A DNA stretch of 13,117 nucleotides from JBBSIG01 sp038232215 (lineage in GTDB: Bacteria; Actinomycetota; Thermoleophilia; Gaiellales; Gaiellaceae): assembly GCA_038232215.1 (NCBI GenBank), contig JBBSIG010000059.1, forward strand, positions 1-13,117, given 5' to 3'. The notes under the pieces were generated by a model. It did not search any database. It saw only the letters and a list, made by a program, of their open reading frames with translations, and was not told the origin of the DNA. Below, piece by piece: positions 5,518-13,117 of the stretch. The stretch's first letter is position 1. Each line of letters opens with the position of its first letter. Position numbers and translations under genes: made by a program.

Positions 5518-6778
5518 TCGCCTCGACCGTCCGGTCGATCTCGTCGTCGCCGTGCGCGAGCGACGGGAACATGGCCTCGAACTGCGACGGCGCCACGTAG
5601 GTTCCACGAGCCAGCAGGTGCCGGAAGAGCGCGCCGTAGCGGTCGACGTCAGAGGCGGCGGCGTCCTCGAAGTCCCGGATCCCTTCACCCCGCATGAAGA
5701 GCGTCGCCATCGCGCCGACCCGGCGCACTCGGGCCGGGTGGCCGGCGGTCGCCTCCCGCAACCCCGCCTCGAGCCGCGCGCCCCGCCGCTCGAGCTCCTC
5801 GTACACGCCCGGATCGCGCAGGCGGCGGAGCACGGAGAGTCCCGCGGCCGTGGCGAGCGGATTGCCCGAGAGCGTGCCCGCCTGGTAGACGGCGCCCGCG
5901 GGAGCGAGCTGCTCCATCACGTCCGCCCGGCCGCCGAATGCGGCGAGGGGCAGGCCCCCGCCGACGATCTTGCCGAGGATGGTGAGATCCGGCAGGACGC
6001 CGAAGCGCTCCTGGGCTCCGCCGCGCGCGACGCGGAAGCCGGTGATCACCTCGTCGAAGACGAGCAGCGCTCCCGAGGCGTCGCAGAGCGCCCGCAGCGC
6101 CTCCAGGAAGCCGGCGACGGGCGGGACGACGCCCATGTTGCCGGCGACCGGCTCGACGAGGACGCACGCGAGACCCTCCCCGTAGCGCGCGACGGCCGCC
6201 GCAGCTGCGTCCACGTCGTTGAAGGGACAGACGATCGTGTCGGCGGTCACCCCGCTCGGCACCCCGGGGCTCGCCGGGATGCCGAGCGTCGCGAGACCCG
6301 AGCCGGCGCTCGCGAGCAGGGCGTCGACGTGGCCGTGGTAGCACCCGGCGAACTTGAGCACGCGGTCCCGGCGAGTGGCCCCGCGCGCCAGCCGCACCGC
6401 GCTCATGGTGGCCTCGGTCCCCGAGGAGACGAGCCGCACCTGCTCGACCGAGGGCACGGCGTCGACGATCTCGGCGGCGAGCTCGACCTCGCGCTCGGTC
6501 GGCGCGCCGAAGCTCGTGCCGTCCGCCGCCGCCGTCGTGACGGCCTCGACCGTCTCGGGATCGGCATGGCCGAAGATCAGCGGCCCCCAGGAGCAGACCC
6601 AGTCGAGCAGGCGGTTCCCGTCGACGTCCTCGAGGTACGCCCCCTCGCCGCGGCGCACGAAGAAGGGCTCGTCGAGGCCGACCGCCCGCATGGCGCGGAC
6701 GGGCGAGTTGACGCCCCCTGGGATCAACTCGAGCGCCCGCCGGTAGAGCTCGCTCCGCTGACCTGCCTCAATCTTCAT
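5495..6778 (-). CDS. hemL: Glutamate-1-semialdehyde 2,1-aminomutase
   Basis: This PLP enzyme converts glutamate-1-semialdehyde to 5-aminolevulinate in the C5 route to haem, in the cytoplasm. At 427 residues it is the family length. The PLP-binding lysine is K270 in LGKIVGGGLPLAAFGG (268-283). FDEVITGFR (241-249) supplies the Asp (D242) facing the pyridine nitrogen. SSGTEATMSAVRLAR (118-132) and the YHGH motif (147-150) are typical. The ATG at 6778 is preferred over an upstream in-frame start at 6817 because GGGAG sits 5 nt before it and the protein then begins like known HemL. The downstream gene overlaps its stop. Product and substrate link it directly to hemB, 121 nt upstream, which condenses two 5-aminolevulinates. 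Confidence 0.97.
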   Translation of the reverse strand: MKIEAGQRSELYRRALELIPGGVNSPVRAMRAVGLDEPFFVRRGEGAYLEDVDGNRLLDWVCSWGPLIFGHADPETVEAVTTAAADGTSFGAPTEREVELAAEIVDAVPSVEQVRLVSSGTEATMSAVRLARGATRRDRVLKFAGCYHGHVDALLASAGSGLATLGIPASPGVPSGVTADTIVCPFNDVDAAAAAVARYGEGLACVLVEPVAGNMGVVPPVAGFLEALRALCDASGALLVFDEVITGFRVARGGAQERFGVLPDLTILGKIVGGGLPLAAFGGRADVMEQLAPAGAVYQAGTLSGNPLATAAGLSVLRRLRDPGVYEELERRGARLEAGLREATAGHPARVRRVGAMATLFMRGEGIRDFEDAAASDVDRYGALFRHLLARGTYVAPSQFEAMFPSLAHGDDEIDRTVEAIADFFAV

Positions 6779-6783
6779 ATCTT

Positions 6784-6788
6784 CTCCC
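6784..6788 (-). promoter_or_regulatory. Ribosome binding site of hemL
   Basis: GGGAG on the minus strand, 5 nt before the ATG at 6778. It decides the start over the in-frame alternative at 6817. The repeat tail AGTCCCTTCGCTT lies directly upstream, and its TCCC could pair with this GGGA. Confidence 0.75.
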
Positions 6789-6793
6789 GAGCG

Positions 6794-6899
6794 AAGCGAA
6801 GGGACTAACCGAGTCACGGAAAATGCGCAGCATTTTGCGGGATCAAAGCGAAGGGACTAGCCCAGACCCCGGAAAAGTGCGGAGCACTTTTCCGGGTGA

Positions 6900-6900
<1 letters not shown>
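6794..6900. repeat. Two tandem copies of a ~53-bp hairpin-bearing repeat between hemB and hemL
   Basis: Unit 1 (6794-6845) and unit 2 (6846-about 6900) both begin AAGCGAAGGGACTA on the plus strand and carry a hairpin core with the order GGAAAA-(G)TGC, 3-nt loop, GCA-(C)TTTT. In unit 2 the stem is 13 bp and perfect (6868-6880 with 6884-6896, loop GGA). In unit 1 it is 7 bp (6820-6826 with 6830-6836, loop GCA) plus a mismatch and two more pairs. The differences between copies partly keep pairing, for example the added G and C in unit 2, suggesting the structure matters. The unit-2 hairpin starts 3 nt after the hemB stop but no U-run follows on the minus strand. It may be a REP-like dispersed element, an attenuator, or an mRNA-stabilising spacer. 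Confidence 0.75.
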
Positions 6901-7858
<958 letters not shown>

Positions 7859-7862
<4 letters not shown>

Positions 7863-9187
7863 GCCGTCAATCTACGCATTCCGATCCTGGCCAGGAGGCC
7901 GAAGATCCCGCCGAGCGCCAGGAGCCACGCCGACTCGCGGGCCATGGCCGCCCAGGGGCTCGCGTCGTAGAGCGCCGCACCGAAGAGCCGCACGGCATGG
8001 GCGAACGGGAGCGCGTCGCTGACGAGACCCGCAAGCGGCGCCACCTCGGCGGGCACGAGGCCGAGGAAGACGACGGGGAGCACGACGAGGACCGCGACGA
8101 GCGAGGCGGCCCGGCCCTCGCGCGCGAGCGCCCCGAGCAGCGCGCCGAGCGCCCCGAGCGCGCCGCCCGCGAGGGCGAGGCTCACGGCGACGAGGGGCAG
8201 GCGCGCCCATGGCTCGCCGCCGACGACGTCCCCGAGCTCGATGATCGCCCCGAACGCGAGCGCGATCGCGAGCCCGAGCGCCACCGCGACGGTCGCCGCG
8301 AGCGCGACCTTCGCCCACACGAGCTGTCCGAGCGTCACGAGTCCGCGCGCGAGCCGGCCGATCACGTTCTCGTCACGCTCGGCGGCGAGCGCGCCGGAGG
8401 AGAGCAGCAGGGCCAGGAACGAGATCGTCAGCGCGAGCGCGTAGGCCTGCACCTGGGCCGACAGCGCCCACGTGCGGCCGACGTCCGGCGCCTGCTCGAG
8501 CTCGATCGGGTTCGCCGTCGCCCGCAGCGCCCCGCTCGTCTGCGCGAGCGCGAGCCGCGCGGTGCGCACGAACTCCCGGATCCGGTCGAGCCGCCGGCCG
8601 CGGGGCAGCTCCTCGAGCAGCCGCTGCGTGCGCTCGAGCCCGAGCACCTCGAACCTCCGGCCGAGGAAGGTTCCGTCTCCCCCCTTCAGGATCAGGCGCA
8701 CGTACCGGAGGTTCGCCTCGATGTACGCGCGCTGGAGCTGCCGGTTGAGGGAGTAGACGAGCGCCTGCACCTGTTGGGTGACGCGGGGGGCGAGCCCTCC
8801 CCGCGTCGTGCGCAGGACGAGGCTCGGGCTCTGGACCATCCCCTCGAGCCGGGCGACGAAGCCGGGCGGGACGGTGATGGTCGCGACGACCTTGCCGGTC
8901 TCGAGCTCGCGCGCCGCCCGCTCGGGCGAGAGCCGGACGAGCCGCACGTTCCGGCTCACCTGGTCGATCGTCCGCGCCACCGGGAACGTGTGCCCGCCGA
9001 CCGTGACGAGCGGCGGGAGGCCGTCCTCGTCGACGAGCGCGACCCGGGGCTTCGCGTTCGCGTAGCCGGCGACGAGTCCGACGAGGCCGGCGATCACGAG
9101 CGGGTAGGCGAGCAGGACGCCGAGCAGGAGGGGCGACCGACGCAGCAGCCGGAGGTCCTTGCCGAGGACGAGGAGGATGCTCCTCAC
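7859..9187 (-). CDS. ABC-2-type exporter permease with a large extracytoplasmic domain
   Basis: The 442-residue membrane subunit of an ABC exporter whose ATPase is encoded directly upstream. One span near the N terminus (about 20-41) is followed by a domain of roughly 200 residues (43-245), predicted outside, which contains an amphipathic helical stretch rich in Arg, Gln and Leu (about 135-220). Five more spans follow at about 247-268, 290-315, 330-355, 360-378 and 418-434. This one-plus-five arrangement is that of the ABC2_membrane_3 / YhgE-type permeases. The substrate cannot be read from the sequence. The GTG start at 9187 overlaps the ATPase stop by 4 nt, and its own stop overlaps the hemB start, so a link with haem metabolism or the respiratory chain is possible but unproven. 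It is not CcmB-like. Confidence 0.85.
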
Positions 9188-9816
9188 GCGGGCGGGGTCT
9201 CGGCGCCGAGCCGTCCGTCCCGGAGCACCCCGACGCGATCCGCGAGCCGCTCGACCTCGTCCGCGTTCTGCGTGGCGAAGCAGACCGCGCCTCCCGCGTC
9301 GCGCACCTGCGCCATCGTCTCCCAGAGGTCGTGTCGCCGCGCGGCGTCCAGCGACGCGGTCGGCTCGTCAAGGAGGAGGACACGGGGGCGGCCGAGGAGC
9401 GCGATCGCGAGGTCGAGCCGCTGGCGGTTCCCGACCGAGAGACCCGAGGTCGGGCGCCGCTCGGCAGGAAGCTCGAACCGCTCGAGCAGCCGGCGTGCCG
9501 CGTCGCCAGGCTCCGGCTCCCGCTCGAGCCGGGCGAACAGCTCGAGGTTCTCGAGCGCCGAGAGACGGCCGTAGTGCGCCGACCGCTGCGGCACCCAGCC
9601 GACCCGCACCCCCTCGGCGCGGACCACCGCGCCGAAGCTCGGCGGCAGCGCGCCCGCGAGCAGGCCGAGCAGCGTCGACTTCCCGGCGCCGTTCGCGCCC
9701 ACGAGGGCGACGATCTCACCCGCCCACAGCTCGAGGTCCGTGGGCTCGAGCGCCGTGCGCGCGCCAAAACGCCGACCCGCTCCGCGAGCCGCGAGGAGCG
9801 GGTGCCCGACGCTCAC
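9184..9816 (-). CDS. ABC transporter ATP-binding protein
   Basis: The 210-residue nucleotide-binding subunit that powers the adjacent permease at the inner face of the membrane. Walker A is GANGAGKST (40-48, K46), the Q-loop glutamine is Q77 in VPQRS, and Walker B is RVLLLDEPTASLD (145-157, D150 and E151). Two positions are unusual: the signature reads LSVGNRQRL (126-134) instead of LSGGQ, and the switch histidine expected in FATHxxDE is a glutamine (Q183 in FATQNADEV). It is short, ending soon after the D-loop region, without the C-terminal extension of many homologues. The GTG at 9816 overlaps the stop of the AI-2E-family gene by 4 nt; the open frame continues upstream but carries nothing recognisable. 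The length is like CcmA, but the partner permease is not CcmB. Confidence 0.92.
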   Translation of the reverse strand: MSVGHPLLAARGAGRRFGARTALEPTDLELWAGEIVALVGANGAGKSTLLGLLAGALPPSFGAVVRAEGVRVGWVPQRSAHYGRLSALENLELFARLEREPEPGDAARRLLERFELPAERRPTSGLSVGNRQRLDLAIALLGRPRVLLLDEPTASLDAARRHDLWETMAQVRDAGGAVCFATQNADEVERLADRVGVLRDGRLGAETPPA

Positions 9817-11030
9817 CCGCTGACCGCAGCGGGCGGGTCGGCCGGTGGCACGGGAGCGACCGCGCGCGCGATCGGCTCGACCTCGGCCGGTACGGCGCCG
9901 TCCTCCCAGGTCTCCAGCGCCACGCGCTCGGAGAAGAACTCCCACGTGGCGCGGGCCGCGGCGAGCAGCGGCAGGGCGATGAGCGCACCGGGCAGCCCGT
10001 AGATCTCTCCGCCGGCGAGCAGACCGAAGATGACGAGCAACGGGTGCAGGCGAAGGGCGCTCCCCATCACGTTCGGAACGACGACGTGGCCCTCGATCTG
10101 GTGGATGAAGAGGAAGAGGATCGTCACCCAGAGCGCCGCGATCGGATGCACCGCGAGGGCATAGGCGAACGGCGGCACCGCGCCCAGCCAGGGGCCGAGG
10201 TAGGGGATCAGCTCCGTCACGGCGACCCACGAGCCGAAGAGCAGCGCGTAGGTGTCGGCGCCCGGGAGCAGCTCGAGCTGGCCGAGCAGCCAGAGGCCGA
10301 CGCCCGCGCTCACGCCGATGATGAGCGAGAGCAGCACCTGGCCCTTCACGTAGCCGGCGAGGGCGCCCTCGATGCGCGGGATCAGCGGCAGCGTGCCCGG
10401 CCGGGGCGGGAAGCGGCGGTCGACGGCGGCCGAGAGGCGCTGCATGTCGAGCAGCATGTAGATGGAGATGACGACGATCAGCACCGTGTTGAAGAGCAGG
10501 AGCGCCACGGCGAGGCCCGCTCCCTCCGCCCAGTCGATCGCCTTCGAGGTGTACTTCTGGACGTCCTTCGAGCCGATGTTGTTGAGGAAGTCCTGGCCTT
10601 GCCGCCTCACCTGCACGCGCTTCAGCCCGTGGCCGTCGAGCCAGGCCTGGAAGCGATCGAGGTCGCGCTCGGCGTCGGTTTGCCGGGTCTGTCCGTGCTC
10701 GTTCGTAAAGTAGGAGTCGACCCGGTCCGACGCCGACTGCGTCTGCTTCACGACCACGGTCGCCAGAGCGACGATGGCCAGAGCCACCGCAGCGGCAAAA
10801 CTCAGATACACGATCGCGACGGCGAAGCCGCGCGGGATCCAGATCCGGCCCAGCCCGCGGACGACCGGATTCAGGAGCAGCGCGATCAGAGCGGCCACGA
10901 GGAACAGGAAGACGACGTGACGCACCGCTCCCGCGACGACCCAGATCAGCACGAGCAGCAGCGGGAGCCCGACGAGCTGGATCCAACGAGGGATCTCGAT
11001 CTTCGTCGCCCCGCCGGGCATGGCGGCCAT
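9813..11030 (-). CDS. AI-2E-family transporter-like membrane protein
   Basis: A 405-residue polytopic protein of the AI-2E transporter family (TqsA/YdiK/YhhT type), whose members export or exchange varied small molecules or ions. The substrate here is unknown. Two N-terminal spans (about 18-35 and 37-54) and a third (69-95) precede an extracytoplasmic domain (about 96-170), then further spans to about 362. Family marks are PYLGPWLGAVPP (276-287), QIEGHVVVPNVMG (311-323) and YGLPGALIALPLL (344-356). The C-terminal 35 residues are a Pro/Ala/Glu-rich tail. I chose the ATG at 11030 because GGAGG lies 11 nt upstream; an ATG at 11021 is the alternative, and the frame extends further to 11174 without conserved sequence. 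It is the first gene of the long minus-strand run. Confidence 0.9.
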   Translation of the reverse strand: MAAMPGGATKIEIPRWIQLVGLPLLLVLIWVVAGAVRHVVFLFLVAALIALLLNPVVRGLGRIWIPRGFAVAIVYLSFAAAVALAIVALATVVVKQTQSASDRVDSYFTNEHGQTRQTDAERDLDRFQAWLDGHGLKRVQVRRQGQDFLNNIGSKDVQKYTSKAIDWAEGAGLAVALLLFNTVLIVVISIYMLLDMQRLSAAVDRRFPPRPGTLPLIPRIEGALAGYVKGQVLLSLIIGVSAGVGLWLLGQLELLPGADTYALLFGSWVAVTELIPYLGPWLGAVPPFAYALAVHPIAALWVTILFLFIHQIEGHVVVPNVMGSALRLHPLLVIFGLLAGGEIYGLPGALIALPLLAAARATWEFFSERVALETWEDGAVPAEVEPIARAVAPVPPADPPAAVSG

Positions 11031-11270
11031 CGTACCGCGAACCTCCACGCACTCCGGGGCCGGTCCGGAGGGGCGCCCTCCTCGGGCCCGCGGAGAGCTT
11101 CCGGGCGAGGCGCTCCGCCGCCCGCGTGGGACTGGTCCTTCCAGGAGGACGGCGCCCTTGCGCTCGATCGTCACGAGCTATGGGAAGAACCGCCGTTCTC
11201 ACCGGGGATCCGACTGTCACAAAGTCGGCTGCGCCGGGCGAGGTTGAAAGCGGTGCAAGGGTCGGTTACG
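11031..11270. promoter_or_regulatory. Divergent intergenic region between the minus-strand run and the M23-like gene
   Basis: This 240-bp region must carry promoters for both directions if the genes are transcribed as laid out. No convincing -35/-10 pair was found on either strand. It contains short inverted repeats: CTCCGG/CCGGAG (11052-11057, 11065-11070, 7-nt loop) and CCGACT/AGTCGG (11210-11215, 11223-11228, loop GTCACAA), the latter 43 bp before the plus-strand start. I looked for a c-di-AMP (ydaO) riboswitch, which often precedes wall-peptidase genes in actinobacteria, and for tRNA, and saw neither. Confidence 0.45.
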
Positions 11271-12059
11271 GTGCCCCAGATGCCGCCCCCAGCGACTGAG
11301 TCTGCGCGCCGCCGCGTGCGACGCCGCGACCAGCGCGCCGCGCAGAGGGCGAGACGCTTCGCGGGTCTCGCCGTGCTCGGCTGCGTGTTCGTCGTCACGC
11401 TCGCGCTGACGGCGTTCGGCTCCAGTCGACCCGCGGCGGTGCGGAGCGTCCCGGCTCCGGCGCAGCGCCTGCTTCCCACGGGACCGCCGGGCCCGGTCGT
11501 GGTCGCGTCCCAGGGCGACCTGCGACTCCAGCTCCCGATCGCGCGGAGCCGGGTAACGGCGATCGGCTACCACGGCTCCGGCAACGGCGCGCTCGCGTTG
11601 CAGCCGCTCGGCCGCCAGGGCAACGAGGGCCTGCTCGCCCGACTCGCGCACCGCATCTTCGGCGAGGCCTCGGGTGGGCTCGTCTACTACCAGCTCGGCG
11701 GCGGGGCCGGGCCGGCGACGAGCGTCCTCGACGTCGGCGCCGCCCCCGGCACGGACGTGTACGCCCCGGTCGACGGCACCGTCGTCGGGATCACGGACTA
11801 CGTGGTGAGCGCCCGGCCCTACGGAGTCCGTGTCGACGTCCAGCCCTCCTCCGCACCCTCCGTCATCCTCTCGATCACGCACCTGCGACTCGACCCGTCG
11901 CTCTCGGTGGGGTCGCTCCTGACGGCCGGGGGCTCGAAGCTCGGCACCCTCCTCGACCTCTCGCGGGTCGAGCGCCAGACGCTCGCGCGCTACACGCAGG
12001 ACGCGGGCAATCACGTCTCGCTCGAGGTCCTCCCGGCCGCCACGTCGGCTCTCCCCTGA
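11271..12059 (+). CDS. Membrane-anchored M23 (LytM)-like protein, probably without peptidase activity
   Basis: A 262-residue protein with a very basic N terminus (SARRRVRRRDQRAAQRARR, 11-29), one membrane span (about 30-50), a linker, and a C-terminal beta-rich domain (about 145-255) that reads like an M23/LytM fold: LDVGAAPGTDVYAPVDGTVVG (153-173), SITHLRLDPSLSVGSLLTAGGSKLG, and NHVSLEVLPA. The zinc site is broken. The first His of HxxxD is T150 (D154 remains), and the final motif HxH reads H248-V-S250. Such degenerate LytM proteins elsewhere act as activators or scaffolds in wall remodelling; that role here is inference. The GTG at 11271 is favoured by AAGGG 9 nt upstream; the ATG at 11280 is the alternative. 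The frame is open far upstream, but that part is antisense to other genes. Confidence 0.8.
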   Translation: MPQMPPPATESARRRVRRRDQRAAQRARRFAGLAVLGCVFVVTLALTAFGSSRPAAVRSVPAPAQRLLPTGPPGPVVVASQGDLRLQLPIARSRVTAIGYHGSGNGALALQPLGRQGNEGLLARLAHRIFGEASGGLVYYQLGGGAGPATSVLDVGAAPGTDVYAPVDGTVVGITDYVVSARPYGVRVDVQPSSAPSVILSITHLRLDPSLSVGSLLTAGGSKLGTLLDLSRVERQTLARYTQDAGNHVSLEVLPAATSALP

Positions 12060-12102
12060 CCGCGCCTCCGCCCGGCCGCGCCCGCTCGATCCCGCTGCGC
12101 CG

Positions 12103-12882
12103 GTGAAGATCCTCTTCGTCGGCGACGTGTTCGGTCCACCCGGTCGACGCGCCGTCGAGGATCGTCTGCCGAGGCTTCGCGAGGAGCTCTCGGTGGACTT
12201 CTGCGTCGTCAACGGCGAGAACGCGGCGGACGGCCGCGGGATCACCCCGAAGCTCGCGGAGCGGATCCTCGCGGCCGGCGCCGACGTGATCACGCTCGGC
12301 AACTGGACGTGGGGCCAGCCGAACATCGGGCCGTACCTGGCGGCATCCGAGCGAGTCGTCCGGCCCGCGAACTTCTCCGACCGGGCCCCGGGGCGCGGCC
12401 TCACGGTGGCGTCCGCCGCGGACGGGACGCGCGTCGTCGTCGTCAACCTGCTCGGCGGGCTGACGCTGAATCCGGCGCATCACCCCTTCGAGGCGATCGA
12501 CTCGCTCGTGGACGAGGCCCACACGAGCGGCCGCGTCGTGATCGTCGACTTCCACGCCGAGGCGACCAGCGAGAAGGTCGGCCTCGCCCGCATGCTGGAC
12601 GGCCGCGTCACAGCCGTCGTCGGGACGCACACGCACGTGCAGACGAACGACGCCCGCGTGCTCCCGGGGGGGACGGCGGCGATCACCGACGCGGGGATGA
12701 CCGGCCCGCACGACTCGGTGATCGGCGTCGAGGCCGAGCTCGCGATCAGACGCATGCGGACGGGGCTGCCCGTCCGGTTCCGCCCGGCCGAGGGCGACGT
12801 CCGCATCGAGGGCGTCCTCGTGGAGTGCGGGCCCGACGGGCGGGCTACGGGCTGTACGGCGATCCGCGTGCCGGTGGCCTGA
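12103..12882 (+). CDS. ymdB: YmdB-family metallophosphoesterase (TIGR00282 type)
   Basis: A 259-residue dimetal phosphoesterase of the family including B. subtilis YmdB, which hydrolyses cyclic nucleotides and influences biofilm and motility decisions. Metal and active-site residues line up by position: D8 in GDVFG, E39 and N40 in NGEN, N67, H151 in DFHAEATSEK, and H176 and H178 in GTHTHVQT. The exception is position 68: the motif GNHTWD reads GNWTWG, so the usual catalytic histidine is tryptophan (TGG at 12304-12306). GMTGPHDSVIGV (198-209) is well kept. The GTG at 12103 lies 43 nt after the M23-like gene without an obvious Shine-Dalgarno; the two are probably co-transcribed. Family call is secure, enzymatic competence uncertain. 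Confidence 0.93.
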   Translation: MKILFVGDVFGPPGRRAVEDRLPRLREELSVDFCVVNGENAADGRGITPKLAERILAAGADVITLGNWTWGQPNIGPYLAASERVVRPANFSDRAPGRGLTVASAADGTRVVVVNLLGGLTLNPAHHPFEAIDSLVDEAHTSGRVVIVDFHAEATSEKVGLARMLDGRVTAVVGTHTHVQTNDARVLPGGTAAITDAGMTGPHDSVIGVEAELAIRRMRTGLPVRFRPAEGDVRIEGVLVECGPDGRATGCTAIRVPVA

Positions 12883-12888
12883 GGCGGT

Positions 12889-13117
12889 CTACGAGGCCGC
12901 CTTCGGCTTCCGCTCGGGCCAGATCAGGACCGCGAGCAGCCCGACGAGCACGAGGTCGCGGACCAGCACGAGCCAGGACGAGGTCCCGTCGAAGCGGAGA
13001 GCGAGGTCCCAGTAGCTGAACGGGAACCAGAGCTGCGTCAGGACGCAGGCCGCTCCGAGCAGGGCCGAAGCCGTGAGGCCGCGCCGGCCGCGCACGAGCG
13101 GGACGAGCGGCAGCAGC
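12889..13117 (-). CDS. C-terminal end of an integral membrane protein (5' end outside window)
   Basis: The frame is open to the right window edge, so only the last 75 or so residues are seen. They hold a hydrophobic segment ending near VRGRRG, a second (LTASALLGAACVLTQLWF), a loop FSYWDLALRFDGTSS, a last span (SWLVLVRDLVLVGLLAVLIW) and a basic tail ERKPKAAS. The pattern recalls the C-terminal ends of actinobacterial multispan glycosyltransferase-like (GT87/DUF2029-type) proteins, but this is weak and I do not name a function. A GTG at 13095 could make a short standalone protein, though the hydrophobic codons upstream argue for a longer gene. It converges with the YmdB-family gene, with 6 bp between the two stop codons. 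Confidence 0.55.
   Translation of the reverse strand, partial: LLPLVPLVRGRRGLTASALLGAACVLTQLWFPFSYWDLALRFDGTSSWLVLVRDLVLVGLLAVLIWPERKPKAAS

Noticed and set aside
11052..11070. CTCCGG/CCGGAG inverted repeat as a terminator
   Set aside because: The stem is 6 bp with a 7-nt loop in very GC-rich DNA and lies upstream of both divergent genes, where a terminator has no gene to end. Chance is sufficient.
9817..11220. Minus-strand open frame extending the ABC ATPase to 678 residues
   Set aside because: The added sequence is the off-frame shadow of the AI-2E-family gene. The GTG at 9816 in a GTGA overlap gives a normal ABC ATPase start.
9159..11270. Plus-strand frame of 966 residues ending with the M23-like protein
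   Set aside because: Only the last 262 codons look like protein; the rest is antisense to the AI-2E and ABC genes and open because of high GC.
11160..11270. A riboswitch (c-di-AMP type) or tRNA before the M23-like gene
   Set aside because: No conserved riboswitch core or cloverleaf could be drawn. Only a 6-bp hairpin with a 7-nt loop is present at 11210-11228.

Overview
The window (13.1 kb, very GC-rich, with GTG starts and 1-4 nt gene overlaps) looks like chromosomal DNA of a high-GC Gram-positive bacterium. A deep-branching actinobacterium of the Thermoleophilia type (Gaiellales/Solirubrobacterales) is my best guess. That guess rests on base composition, on a b6-type split menaquinol:cytochrome c reductase with a subunit IV-cytochrome c fusion, on UbiD/UbiX-type quinone genes, and on general protein resemblance. 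No rRNA, tRNA, mobile element or CRISPR array was seen.

From 11030 down to base 1 every gene lies on the minus strand, in one close-packed run. In transcription order these are: an AI-2E-family membrane protein; a two-gene ABC exporter (ATPase, then ABC-2 permease); hemB; a pair of tandem hairpin repeats; hemL; a small protein resembling a catalytically dead polyprenyl synthase; a 52-residue single-span membrane protein; a perfect 27-bp palindrome; ubiD; a likely internal promoter; qcrA (Rieske), qcrB (cytochrome b6) and qcrC (subunit IV fused to cytochrome c); then ubiX, cut by the left window edge. Most neighbours overlap in ATGA, GTGA or TGATG junctions, which suggests translational coupling.

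The logic of this run is respiratory. HemB and HemL make tetrapyrrole precursors of haem. UbiD and UbiX (prenylated-flavin decarboxylase and its flavin prenyltransferase) decarboxylate a prenylated aromatic acid during quinone synthesis, probably menaquinone by a futalosine-type route. QcrABC uses both products, as a haem- and FeS-containing menaquinol oxidase. The prenyl-synthase-like protein would fit quinone tail synthesis as a non-catalytic partner, but this is inference.

A 240-bp divergent region (11031-11270) separates this run from a plus-strand pair: a membrane-anchored M23-like protein lacking two of three zinc ligands, and a YmdB-family metallophosphoesterase whose usual catalytic His68 is Trp. 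At the right edge the C-terminal end of a minus-strand membrane protein converges on the YmdB-family gene with only 6 bp between them.

Nothing here is a clear-cut new defence or mobile system. The points most worth a second look are the 27-bp palindrome before ubiD-qcr, the tandem hairpin repeats between hemB and hemL, the degenerate prenyl-synthase-like gene, and the active-site substitutions in the M23-like, YmdB-like and ABC ATPase proteins.
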